Source: Elizabethkingia meningoseptica_A (GTDB taxonomy: Bacteria > Bacteroidota > Bacteroidia > Flavobacteriales > Weeksellaceae). From it: a stretch of DNA of 64,000 nucleotides. A program made the position numbers and the translations under genes. Shown one piece after another: positions 8,270-16,466 of this stretch. Each line of letters begins with the position of its first letter. The first letter of the stretch is position 1. The stretch is taken from the NCBI RefSeq assembly GCF_045762675.1, contig NZ_JBJDLK010000009.1, positions 62,001 to 126,000 on the forward strand, in the 5' to 3' direction. The notes under the pieces are model-generated. The model was not told the DNA's origin, made no database searches, and was given only the letters and a program-made list of their open reading frames with translations.

Positions 8270-9484
8270 CTATTTCGTATTCAGATCCTGTGCAATTAAC
8301 CATGCTTCACTCCAGCAAGCCTGAAAATTAAAGCCACCTGTAACGGCATCAATATTCAGCACTTCTCCGGCCAGATAGAAATTAGGATACTTTTTACTCT
8401 GCATTGTCTTAAAATCCATTTCTTTTAAGTCTACTCCGCCTGCCGTAACAAATTCATCTTTAAATGTACTTTTCCCTTTTACAGGCATTGTGTTTTTACA
8501 AAGACTTCCTGTAATCAATTGTACTTCTTTATTACTAATGTTACTAAGCTGTTTCTGCGGGTCGATCCGGTTAATTTCCAGTATATGATTCCAGAAACGA
8601 TTCGTAATATCAAAAATCTTAGACTGCCCTATACTCTTTTTCGGATTAGCTGCTTTGAAATGATTGAAAATATCCTCTGCTATCGAAATATCTATCCCTA
8701 AAAAGTTGACCACCACATCAAAATTATAATCGATCTCGAATAATTCACGGGCACACCATGCTGACAGTTTCAGTACAGCAGGACCACTCAACCCCCAATG
8801 TGTTATCAGCAACGGTCCGCTTTCTTCTTTTTTCAGTTTTGGAAGCTTTACCCATGCATTTGGAAATGATGTTCCCATTAAACCTTCAATACTTTTACTC
8901 TTGATATTAAATGTAAAAAGAGAAGGTACCAGGTCCACAATTTTGAAATCCAGATTTTTTAATAACTGATATGATTTTGGCGAACTGCCGGTACAGAAAA
9001 CCACATCATCCGCCAAAAACTCATCGGAAGAAGTGATAATTTTCCATTTCCCGTTTTCCTCTTCTATTTTCTTAACGACTTGTTTAGTCGAAACTTTTGT
9101 TCCATTATGAATAGCGGCATCTACTAAGGCATTCATAATACTTAGTGATGAATTACTCTCCGGAAAAATACGGTTATCATCCTCAATTTTTAAAGCAACA
9201 CCGCGTTCTTCAAACCACCCCATTGTATCACCGGGCTGAAATTTGGTGAAAACGCTCAGCAACTCTTTATTTCCCCTTGGGTAAAAAGAAGTAAGTTCCC
9301 GGGGATCAAAACAGGCATGAGTGACATTGCATCTGCCACCGCCTGAAATTTTCACTTTTTGCAAAACATCTGAAGCCTGCTCCAGAATATGGATATCATA
9401 TTTTCCTCCGCCTACATTTGCTGCTGTAAAAAAGCCTGCTGCCCCACCTCCGATAATAATAAGTTTTTTCTTTTCCATATTCAT
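8270..9484 (-). CDS. HI0933/BaiN-family FAD-dependent oxidoreductase
   Basis: About 404 residues from the ATG at 9484; a slightly later ATG at 9478 is equally good, and the upstream TTG is unlikely. The N-terminus has the FAD-binding Rossmann motif LIIIGGGAAGFFTA followed by the family signature KISGGGRCNVTHA. The C-terminus carries YLAGEVLNIDAVTGGFNFQACWSEAWL, the second family hallmark. HI0933-type flavoproteins are widespread; some reduce bile-acid intermediates, but in most bacteria the substrate is unknown. It is a single gene with no obvious partners. Confidence 0.92.
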   Translation of the reverse strand: MNMEKKKLIIIGGGAAGFFTAANVGGGKYDIHILEQASDVLQKVKISGGGRCNVTHACFDPRELTSFYPRGNKELLSVFTKFQPGDTMGWFEERGVALKIEDDNRIFPESNSSLSIMNALVDAAIHNGTKVSTKQVVKKIEEENGKWKIITSSDEFLADDVVFCTGSSPKSYQLLKNLDFKIVDLVPSLFTFNIKSKSIEGLMGTSFPNAWVKLPKLKKEESGPLLITHWGLSGPAVLKLSAWCARELFEIDYNFDVVVNFLGIDISIAEDIFNHFKAANPKKSIGQSKIFDITNRFWNHILEINRIDPQKQLSNISNKEVQLITGSLCKNTMPVKGKSTFKDEFVTAGGVDLKEMDFKTMQSKKYPNFYLAGEVLNIDAVTGGFNFQACWSEAWLIAQDLNTK

Positions 9485-9789
9485 AGTAATACAATACAAG
9501 GCACAAAATTACAATTTTTATAAACCATCATTTATCCTTAATTTTGAGGTTTATATAAAAATGTCAGTATATGGCAAAAATACAGTCAGTTTAGTTTAAC
9601 CACACAGGAATATATTCGGTAATAGTGAATAAAGGTTATACATTAGACTACATAGCTCATGTGAAAATTTATTCTGAAACCGTTTTTTCTATGTGTCTAT
9701 GTGGTTTTATAAGCTTTGTGTTTAAAATGTCATTTATTAAAATAAAAAATATAAGTAAAGTTCTTTTTCAATAAAAATTCAATTTAAGC
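9485..9789. other. Intergenic region, 305 bases, with a repeat-like core
   Basis: No credible gene is present. The middle holds a CTATGTGG-type inverted repeat, listed separately. The last 60 bases before the thioesterase gene are A/T-rich without a clear TAnnTTTG box. Confidence 0.6.
9598..9706. repeat. CTATGTGG-type intergenic inverted repeat
   Basis: AACCACA at 9598-9604 is inverted as TGTGGTT at 9700-9706. The stretch between contains further versions of the same word (ACACAGG, ACATAG, TATGTGTCTATGTGG). The sequence looks like a decayed member of a dispersed intergenic family. Only one copy was recognised in this window. Confidence 0.45.
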
Positions 9790-10284
9790 ATGTCAGCATT
9801 CTATTATAAATTCGAGGTAAGGTGGTCAGATATTGACGCCAATCGTCATCTGGCAAATTCATCTTATGTAATGTATTGTGCCCAAACACGTATGGCTTTT
9901 ATGAATGCTCATAATATGGGGGTTTCAAAATTGGTACACTGGGGAATCGGTCCTGTAATTCTGCATGAAGAATATTCTTTCTATAAAGAAATCATGGCAG
10001 ATCAAACAGTATATGTTAGTCTGGAAATTTCCGGAATGTCCGAAGACAGTTCTATCTATTCTTTCACACACAAATTCTATCTTCCGGACGGAACACATTG
10101 TGCAACCTCTAAAGTTACAGGTGTATGGATTGATATGATGCTTCGTAAAATGACAACGCCACCAGATGATATCCTGGTAAGTTTATTAAAATATAAAACT
10201 GATCAGACGGAACTTTTGACCAAGGAAGATTTAAAAAAACTTTCGAATCGTCCAGAAAATATAGATCCATCCGTTTTTAAATAA
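9790..10284 (+). CDS. Acyl-CoA thioesterase (hotdog fold)
   Basis: This 164-residue protein has the YbgC/4HBT-like opening: FEVRWSDIDANRHLANSSYVMY, where the Asp followed by NRHLAN marks the active-site region. The helix continues with CAQTRMAFM. It should hydrolyse acyl-CoA thioesters; chain-length preference cannot be read. It ends 4 bases before thiL, so the two are probably co-transcribed, although no functional link to thiamine metabolism is evident. Confidence 0.88.
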   Translation: MSAFYYKFEVRWSDIDANRHLANSSYVMYCAQTRMAFMNAHNMGVSKLVHWGIGPVILHEEYSFYKEIMADQTVYVSLEISGMSEDSSIYSFTHKFYLPDGTHCATSKVTGVWIDMMLRKMTTPPDDILVSLLKYKTDQTELLTKEDLKKLSNRPENIDPSVFK

Positions 10285-10288
10285 TATT

Positions 10289-11344
10289 ATGTTAGAAGAT
10301 AAAAAACCTCAACTGACTCCTGTTTCCCAGCTTGGAGAGTTTGGACTGATTAAGCACCTTACAGAGAATTTTTCACTGGAAAATTCTTCGTCGGAACTGG
10401 GTGTTGGTGATGATGCTGCTGTAATAAATCCCGATGGAAAAAAAGTTGTTGTCACAACGGATATTCTCGCTGAAGGTGTCCATTTTAATCTGGGCTATGC
10501 ACCATTAAAACATTTAGGCTACAAAGCCATAGTGGTTAATGTAAGTGACCTTGCCGCCATGAATGCCGTTCCTTCTCAGGTTTTAGTTTCTATAGCTGCT
10601 TCAAACCGTTTTCCGGTGGAAGCTTTTGAAGAACTATATGCAGGAATTGCTCTTGCCTGCAAACATTATCATGTAGACCTTATTGGTGGGGATACAACCA
10701 GCTCCAATGCCGGACTGGTGATGAGTATTACTGCAATAGGGTTACAGGAGGAACAAAAAATTGTTAAAAGATCGGGTGCCAAGCCTAATGATCTTTTAGT
10801 GGTAACCGGCGATCTTGGAGGAGCTTATATGGGATTACAAATACTGGAAAGAGAACATGCTGTTTATCTTGCCAACCCGAATATGCAGCCTGAAATGGAA
10901 GGTTACGATTATATTCTTCAGCGTCAGCTTAAACCTGAAGCCCGTACAGATATCAGAACAACACTGGAGGAAATGGATATTTTACCAACTTCCATGATTG
11001 ACATTTCAGACGGATTAGCTTCTGAAATTCTTCATCTTTCCGATCAGTCTAAAGTAGGTTTCCATTTATATGAAGAAAAAATCCCAATGGATACTCAAAT
11101 GATCAGTACTGCGGAGGAACTTAACTTCAATCCTGTAATTGCAGCACTGAATGGTGGTGAAGATTATGAGCTATTGTTCACCATTAGCCCTGATGATTAT
11201 GATAAGATTAAGAATCACCCGGATTTCACCATTATCGGACATGCTGTAGAAGATAATCAGGGAAATTATATGGTTGCCCGTGGCTCAAATGAACTGATAA
11301 AGCTTACCGCTCAGGGATGGGACGCTTTTCTTAACAGAGAGTAA
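10289..11344 (+). CDS. thiL: Thiamine-monophosphate kinase
   Basis: The 351-residue protein has the ThiL motif series of the PurM/AIR-synthase fold. In order these are GVGDDAAVI, TTDILAEGVHF, VNVSDLAAMNA, GGDTTSS, MIDISDGLASEI and the C-terminal GGEDYELLF. It phosphorylates thiamine monophosphate with ATP to give the active cofactor thiamine diphosphate. The length is normal for the family. It is downstream of a thioesterase gene and followed by a hairpin with a T tract. Confidence 0.96.
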   Translation: MLEDKKPQLTPVSQLGEFGLIKHLTENFSLENSSSELGVGDDAAVINPDGKKVVVTTDILAEGVHFNLGYAPLKHLGYKAIVVNVSDLAAMNAVPSQVLVSIAASNRFPVEAFEELYAGIALACKHYHVDLIGGDTTSSNAGLVMSITAIGLQEEQKIVKRSGAKPNDLLVVTGDLGGAYMGLQILEREHAVYLANPNMQPEMEGYDYILQRQLKPEARTDIRTTLEEMDILPTSMIDISDGLASEILHLSDQSKVGFHLYEEKIPMDTQMISTAEELNFNPVIAALNGGEDYELLFTISPDDYDKIKNHPDFTIIGHAVEDNQGNYMVARGSNELIKLTAQGWDAFLNRE

Positions 11345-11364
11345 TCGTCTTAATAATATAGCAC

Positions 11365-11415
11365 ATAACAATGTAGCAATTTACCCAAAGCAACTGTTAC
11401 ATTGTTATTTTTTTA
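11365..11415 (+). terminator. Stem-loop after thiL built on the AACAATGTA word
   Basis: ATAACAATGTA (11365-11375) and TACATTGTTAT (11398-11408) form a perfect 11-bp stem around a 22-base loop, followed by seven T. It can act as a terminator for thiL. The same palindromic word recurs at 57936-58013, so it may also belong to an intergenic repeat family. Confidence 0.65.
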
Positions 11416-11416
11416 T

Positions 11417-12268
11417 CTATAAAAATCTTCCTTTTTTATTCCCCAGAAATGCAGCAATCTGGCTCGGACGGATTAACTCATCGATATTAATTCCGATATC
11501 TTCTTTGGAAATAACCGGCTCTTTATAATTTTTTTCATCGAATTTAAAGAGTGTCCATTCTCCATTCTGATATTCCAATGCTGTTAGATTTTCAATCCAG
11601 TCTCCGGAATTAAGATACCTTACTTTTCCTTTTTCAGTCTCCATAATCTTATCCATTGGCTGGTGAATGTGCCCACATATTACTATGTCGTATTTATTTT
11701 CAATAGCCAGCTCCGCAGCAGTCTGTTCAAAGTCTGCCACAAATTTAACAGCCTCTTTTACGCTGTTCTTTACTCTTTTGGATAATGATATCTTCGATTT
11801 TCCAAACAGATTCAAGGTATAGTTAATAGCCCGGTTGAGTAAGATGAGTAAATCATAACCCTTGCCGCCCAGTTTTGCAATAAACTTTGCATAGCCTTTG
11901 GTGGTATTATCAAAAACATCTCCGTGGAATACCCAATGCTTCTTTCCATCCAGTTCAAATAGCAGCTTATCCGTAAGCCATATTTCACCCATTTGGGTAT
12001 CTGAATATCTTCTTAAGAATTCATCGTGGTTTCCTGTAATATAAACAATCTTTGTCCCCTCGTTAAGCAATCTGAAAAATTCATTAATAACTTCCATATG
12101 AGACGCCGGGAAATATCTTTTGGAGAATGCCCAGCCGTCGATAATATCGCCATTAAGTATTAGTAAACGGGGTTTTATGGTTTTTAAATAAGAGATCAAT
12201 TCCTTGGCATGGCAACCATAGGTTCCCAAATGCACGTCCGAAATAACGACAACTTCGCAGGTTCTCAT
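11417..12268 (-). CDS. LpxH-like calcineurin-type metallophosphoesterase
   Basis: The 283-residue protein shows the full metal-binding series: VISDVHLG near the N-terminus, NGDIIDGW, TGNHDEF, FHGDVFD and CGHIHQP. This is the arrangement of UDP-2,3-diacylglucosamine pyrophosphatases and their relatives (COG2908). In Bacteroidota, proteins of this type are candidates for the lipid A step performed by LpxH, but several paralogues usually exist, so the lipid A role is inference. Length is about 40 residues above E. coli LpxH. Confidence 0.82.
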   Translation of the reverse strand: MRTCEVVVISDVHLGTYGCHAKELISYLKTIKPRLLILNGDIIDGWAFSKRYFPASHMEVINEFFRLLNEGTKIVYITGNHDEFLRRYSDTQMGEIWLTDKLLFELDGKKHWVFHGDVFDNTTKGYAKFIAKLGGKGYDLLILLNRAINYTLNLFGKSKISLSKRVKNSVKEAVKFVADFEQTAAELAIENKYDIVICGHIHQPMDKIMETEKGKVRYLNSGDWIENLTALEYQNGEWTLFKFDEKNYKEPVISKEDIGINIDELIRPSQIAAFLGNKKGRFL

Positions 12269-12284
12269 TGTGATAGACTTTTAA

Positions 12285-12292
12285 CAAAAGTA
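12285..12292 (-). promoter_or_regulatory. Candidate -7 box for the metallophosphoesterase gene
   Basis: The minus strand reads TACTTTTG, a TAnnTTTG match 16 bases before the ATG at 12268. No TTG is found at the expected -33 position. Confidence 0.45.
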
Positions 12293-12454
12293 AAAACCTA
12301 AAACATATTTACGATTAAGGAATTATTAATACTTCTTTACATTTTGATTAATAAAAAAGAATAAATCCTGCATTTATTTTAAGATCTGTTGACAAAAGCG
12401 CAATTTCCAGACCATTCATAAACATGAAAAAAGTCCTGTTCATCGTAATTTGTA

Positions 12455-12486
12455 ATAAAAAAATGACCGGAATTTCTTCCGGCCAT
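12455..12486 (-). terminator. Terminator of pepT
   Basis: On the minus strand ATGGCCGGAA and TTCCGGTCAT form a 10-bp stem with one G-T pair and a 4-base loop, followed by a run of T. It begins 6 bases past the pepT stop codon. Confidence 0.82.
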
Positions 12487-12491
12487 ATATT

Positions 12492-13748
12492 CTATTTTTC
12501 TGCTACCAGCTGTACTAAGTTTACAATAACTTCTGTGGCTTTCGACATGGATTGTAACGGAACATATTCATATGGTCCGTGGAAATTATGTCCGCCTGCA
12601 AAAATATTAGGACAAGGTAATCCCATATAAGAAAGTTTGGCGCCATCTGTTCCCCCTCTGATTGCCTTGATATCAGGAGTTACACCTGAAAGTTTCATAG
12701 CTTCCTCTGCAAGATCTATAATGTACATTTTATCCTCGATATGTTTACGCATATTCAGGTATTGCTCACGAATTTCTACCTCAGCAGTTCCCTCTCCGTG
12801 TTTACGGTTAAATTCAGCTACTTTTTCTCTAAGGAATTCATTACGCTGTTCATATTTAGCATCATTGTGGTCACGGATTATATATTGCAGTTTGGCTTCT
12901 GAAACATCAGCTTTTACATCTGTTAAATGGAAAAAACCTTCATAACCACGGGTAGTCGCCGGAGTTTCGTTTGCCGGTAAACTCTGAATAAATTCAGCAG
13001 CAAGAAGACCTGCATTTACCATTTTTCCGTAAGAATATCCCGGGTGTACACTTAATCCATGGATTTTCACCACTGCTCCGGATGCATTGAAGTTTTCATA
13101 CTCCAACTCTCCTATTTCACCACCATCCATTGTATAAGCCCATTCTGCATTGAATTTAGCTACATTAAACTTATCTGCTCCACGTCCGATTTCTTCATCG
13201 GGTGTAAAACCTATAGAGATACGGCCATGTTTAATTTCAGGGTGTGCAATAAGATACTCAGCAGCTGTTACAATTTCTGCAATTCCGGCCTTATCATCAG
13301 CACTTAAGAGTGATGTTCCGTCTGTTGTAATAATCGTTTGCCCTTTGTATTGTGCTAACTCTTTAAACTTTGATGAAGAAAGTGTAAATCCTGTTTCTTT
13401 ATTCAATAATAAGTCTCCGCCATCATAATTTTCCCAAACAATAGGTTTAATATCTTTCCCGTTGAAATCAGGAGATGAATCAAAGTGAGAAACGAAACCG
13501 ATTTGTGAAACTTCTTTATCTATCGTTGAAGGAATAAATCCATATACATATCCATTTTCATCTTTGGAAACATCTTCCAGTCCGATCTTCTGCAGTTCTT
13601 CATAAAGATAGTTGACCATGTCCCACTGCTGTTCTGTACTTGGTGTTTTATCACTTTCCGGATCGCTGGTTGAATATATTTTCACGTAGGTTAAAAATCT
13701 TTCTAAAAGTTTCTCTTCCCACTGCTTATCCAATTCTACTTTGTTCAT
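12492..13748 (-). CDS. pepT: Peptidase T (tripeptide aminopeptidase)
   Basis: The 418-residue length matches PepT of the M20 family. Zinc-site and catalytic motifs are visible: SHFDSSPDF, TDGTSLLSADDKAGIAEI, TPDEEIGRGAD and the C-terminal GGTDGAKLSYMGLPCPNIFAGGHNFHG. It removes the N-terminal residue from tripeptides in the cytoplasm. It is a single gene with its own terminator. Confidence 0.95.
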   Translation of the reverse strand: MNKVELDKQWEEKLLERFLTYVKIYSTSDPESDKTPSTEQQWDMVNYLYEELQKIGLEDVSKDENGYVYGFIPSTIDKEVSQIGFVSHFDSSPDFNGKDIKPIVWENYDGGDLLLNKETGFTLSSSKFKELAQYKGQTIITTDGTSLLSADDKAGIAEIVTAAEYLIAHPEIKHGRISIGFTPDEEIGRGADKFNVAKFNAEWAYTMDGGEIGELEYENFNASGAVVKIHGLSVHPGYSYGKMVNAGLLAAEFIQSLPANETPATTRGYEGFFHLTDVKADVSEAKLQYIIRDHNDAKYEQRNEFLREKVAEFNRKHGEGTAEVEIREQYLNMRKHIEDKMYIIDLAEEAMKLSGVTPDIKAIRGGTDGAKLSYMGLPCPNIFAGGHNFHGPYEYVPLQSMSKATEVIVNLVQLVAEK

Positions 13749-13865
13749 CTTTATACTTTTTTAGTTTGCCTTTTTTACAGGCTATTATTATTAAGGAATA
13801 CGCTCTGCCGGATCAATATACTGAGCCTGATTTCAGAGGAGTTTATAATTTTTGTTTATGTTGAA

Positions 13866-13896
13866 CAAATTTATATATTTATAGAACGAATGACAA
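13866..13896 (-). promoter_or_regulatory. Possible promoter for pepT
   Basis: The minus strand has TTG (13894-13896), 20 bases, then TAAATTTG (13866-13873). It lies about 118 bases before the pepT ATG, implying a long leader, and overlaps an ACAAATTTTGT palindrome. Confidence 0.4.
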
Positions 13897-13947
13897 ATTT
13901 TGTAAAGCCTTTATTTTTCAGGGTTTTGCGACAAAAAATTTAAAAGA

Positions 13948-14796
13948 ATGTTTATAACTGAATGCCCCAGAGATGCTATGCAGGGCTGGCCGGAGATTAT
14001 TCCGACCAGCAAGAAAATAGATTACATGAACAGTCTGATGGATGTCGGATATGACATTCTGGATTGTGGCAGCTTTGTAAATCCAAGAATGGTTCCACAA
14101 ATGGCAGACAGTGGTGAAGTGGTGGATCAGATAGACAGAAGCCGTTCAAATACCAAATTATCCGTTGTTATAGCAAATTATAGAGGTGCTGAAAAAGCAC
14201 TGGAGCATGAAAACATAGATTATCTGGGATTTCCTTTTTCCATTTCTGAAACCTTCCAGCACAGAAATACCAATAAAAGCCGTGAAGAAGCTTTTACAGA
14301 AGTGCTGCGTATCCGGGATCTGACTAAAAGTAAAAGTAGAGATCTTATTTTATACTTTTCCATGGCCTTTGGCAATCCATACGGGGAAATGTGGAAGTGG
14401 CAGGATGTAGAGGAATGGGCACAGCGGTTTAGCGAAGCTGGTATCAAAACCATTATGTTATCAGATACTACAGGAGTTTCTGACACAGAAACCATTGCCC
14501 TTTTATTTTCAAAAATTCCGCAATTGTTTCCGGATATCGAATTTGGTGCGCATTTCCATAACCGTTATGAAGACTCGTATACAAAACTAAAAGCGGCTTA
14601 TGACAATGGCTGCAGACGTTTCGATACTGCAATTAAAGGAATCGGCGGATGCCCTATGGCTAAAGATGAACTTGTAGGAAATATGCCTACAGAGCAATTG
14701 ATCAACTTTTTACAGGTAGAGAAAATTGATCATAAACTTAATTTGTTAAACTTTGAAAGCTCTTATAACCGGGCTAAAGATATATTTCATTTTTAA
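13948..14796 (+). CDS. Hydroxymethylglutaryl-CoA lyase-like protein
   Basis: This 282-residue DRE-TIM-type aldolase starts with FITECPRDAMQGW, the HMG-CoA lyase version of the motif with the catalytic Arg-Asp pair. Other family parts are LSDTTGVSD, FGAHFHNRY with the metal-binding His pair, and IKGIGGCPMAKDELVGNMPTE containing the GxGGCP loop with its Cys. It should cleave HMG-CoA to acetyl-CoA and acetoacetate in leucine breakdown. No other leucine-pathway gene is next to it here. Confidence 0.9.
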   Translation: MFITECPRDAMQGWPEIIPTSKKIDYMNSLMDVGYDILDCGSFVNPRMVPQMADSGEVVDQIDRSRSNTKLSVVIANYRGAEKALEHENIDYLGFPFSISETFQHRNTNKSREEAFTEVLRIRDLTKSKSRDLILYFSMAFGNPYGEMWKWQDVEEWAQRFSEAGIKTIMLSDTTGVSDTETIALLFSKIPQLFPDIEFGAHFHNRYEDSYTKLKAAYDNGCRRFDTAIKGIGGCPMAKDELVGNMPTEQLINFLQVEKIDHKLNLLNFESSYNRAKDIFHF

Positions 14797-14865
14797 ATTA
14801 TTGCGAAACCACAGAATGGTATAGCTATTTAACGGGGCTGTACAGCTTCATAAATTCATTACATT

Positions 14866-15267
14866 ATGACTTCAAAAATCACATATACAGGAAATTTAAG
14901 ATGCGAATCCCAGCATTTACAATCAGGTAACAGCATTATTACTGACGCACCAACTGACAATCACGGTCAGGGAGCCGCGTTTTCTCCTACCGATCTTTGC
15001 GCTACTTCTTTAGGACAATGTATGCTTACAACGATTGCAATCCTGGGAAAGAGTAAAAATATCAATATCGAAGGGGCAACCTGTGATATTAAAAAGGTTA
15101 TGAATCCGACACCGCGTAAGATTGCAGAAATTGTATGTGCTCTGAAATTTCCTTCTGATTACAGTGATGAGGAAAAGCAATTTATAGAACATACGGCTCT
15201 TAACTGCCCTGTCGCATTAAGCCTTCATCCGGATATTAAGAAAACTGTAAGTTTCACTTATAAATAA
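14866..15267 (+). CDS. OsmC-family peroxiredoxin-like protein
   Basis: The 133-residue protein has the two OsmC cysteines: one in the LGQCMLTTIAIL helix and one in ALNCPVALSLHPD. It starts at ATG 14866 with the usual beta-rich N-terminal half. OsmC/Ohr proteins reduce organic hydroperoxides, but members of the YhfA-like branch are poorly characterised. The spacing of 69 bases from the lyase gene could still allow co-transcription. Confidence 0.9.
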   Translation: MTSKITYTGNLRCESQHLQSGNSIITDAPTDNHGQGAAFSPTDLCATSLGQCMLTTIAILGKSKNINIEGATCDIKKVMNPTPRKIAEIVCALKFPSDYSDEEKQFIEHTALNCPVALSLHPDIKKTVSFTYK

Positions 15268-15271
15268 AAAA

Positions 15272-15293
15272 AAGAGCCTTGTCCAAGGCTCTT
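15272..15293. terminator. Hairpin terminator between converging genes
   Basis: AAGAGCCTT and AAGGCTCTT form a perfect 9-bp stem with a 4-base loop. The best T tract is on the minus strand, so it mainly serves the SufT-like gene, with weaker use on the plus strand. Confidence 0.82.
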
Positions 15294-15320
15294 CCTATTT
15301 TAATAACAGTTTATTATTTG

Positions 15321-15653
15321 CTATAACATGCCCAGTTCAAAACGAGCTTCTTCACTCATCATATCTTTAGTCCATGTTGGTTCGAAGGTTAACTCTACCG
15401 AAGATTTCGTTACACCTTTTACAATTCCTACTTTTTGTTCTACTTCCAGTGGAAGCGAATCTGCTACCGGGCAGTTCGGTGCTGTTAATGTCATCAGCAC
15501 TTTTACTTCTCCCTGCTCACTGATCTGTACATCATATATAAGCCCTAATTCGTAGATATCTACCGGAATTTCCGGGTCATAAATCGTTTTCAGAACTCTT
15601 ATAATATTATCTCCTATTTCCGCTATAAACTCGTCTGTATAAGGTGTCTCCAT
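15321..15653 (-). CDS. SufT/DUF59-family Fe-S assembly protein
   Basis: At 110 residues it is a single MIP18/DUF59 domain. Signatures are TIYDPEIPVDIYELGLIYDV and MTLTAPNCPVADSLP with the conserved Cys, ending in the characteristic WTKDMMSEEARFELGML. Such proteins (SufT, PaaD-like) take part in maturation of Fe-S proteins. It lies 20 bases after the stop-to-start gap from the exonuclease gene only in the reverse sense: the exonuclease gene is upstream of nothing here, while this gene is transcribed first-to-last leftward with the exonuclease following on the right, so the two may share a transcript starting at the exonuclease gene. Confidence 0.88.
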   Translation of the reverse strand: METPYTDEFIAEIGDNIIRVLKTIYDPEIPVDIYELGLIYDVQISEQGEVKVLMTLTAPNCPVADSLPLEVEQKVGIVKGVTKSSVELTFEPTWTKDMMSEEARFELGML

Positions 15654-15673
15654 TGTAAAATTGTCTCCTGAAT

Positions 15674-16369
15674 TTAGTCTTCACGCTGCAACAAATCTTC
15701 TTGCCGCATTCTCCTGAAAACATTGCACAAAGTTAAGACATCTTTTTCACAATACACACGAATCCGATCTAAGTCTTTTTCTATATAATAAATTGATGCT
15801 ACCATAGATCCGTCAATGTCATCTTTTGGAGTAGGAACACCAAATAAATGGGCGAGCAGTTCCAGTGAAACAAAATTTTTCCAGTCTCCGAATTTCCATA
15901 GTTCCATTGTATCTATATGCGGAATTTCCCAGGGTTTCTTCCCAAACATTTGTAAAGGAACCGGTGGCTGCATCTGATTGATCAGCATCCGCCTAGAGAT
16001 ATACGGAAAATCGAATTCTTTTCCATTGTGTGCACACAGCACCACCTGATTCATTCTCGGATTATTGAACATATCGCCAAATTCTGTCAGCAGTTTTTTT
16101 TCATCATGTCCGCTGAAAGAATGTATTTTTAGCTTTCCGGATTTGGAAAGCATCCCTACTGATATGCAGACAATCTTTCCGAACTCTGCCATGATACCGC
16201 CCCGTTCTTCATAAAACTCATTTGCTGAAACATCATCTTTGCGCTGGAATCTCGTTTTTTTATCCCATAACTTTTGCGTTGTTTCATCCAGATCCTCCCA
16301 GTTACCCGCTTGGGGAACAGTTTCAATATCCAGGAAGAGTATTTTTTCAAAAGGAATATTCTGAATCAT
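15674..16369 (-). CDS. Predicted 3'-5' exonuclease, PolB-like DEDD type
   Basis: The ATG at 16369 gives a 231-residue protein starting MIQNIPFEKILFLDIETVPQ, which places exonuclease motif I (DIE) at the expected distance; a longer frame adds an unlike N-terminus. Motif II is CAHNGKEFDFPYI and motif III is YCEKDVLTLCNVFRRM. This is the family annotated as an exonuclease related to the PolB proofreading domain. It would remove 3' nucleotides from DNA; its biological role is not established. It lies 20 bases upstream of the SufT-like gene on the same strand. Confidence 0.87.
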   Translation of the reverse strand: MIQNIPFEKILFLDIETVPQAGNWEDLDETTQKLWDKKTRFQRKDDVSANEFYEERGGIMAEFGKIVCISVGMLSKSGKLKIHSFSGHDEKKLLTEFGDMFNNPRMNQVVLCAHNGKEFDFPYISRRMLINQMQPPVPLQMFGKKPWEIPHIDTMELWKFGDWKNFVSLELLAHLFGVPTPKDDIDGSMVASIYYIEKDLDRIRVYCEKDVLTLCNVFRRMRQEDLLQRED

Positions 16370-16466
16370 TTTTATGCTTTTGTAAAATAAATTTTTTCCG
16401 GTGTATCTGCCTGCTATAAAACCAGACATCAAATACACCGCTTCATGATTTAACAAAGTTATACAT

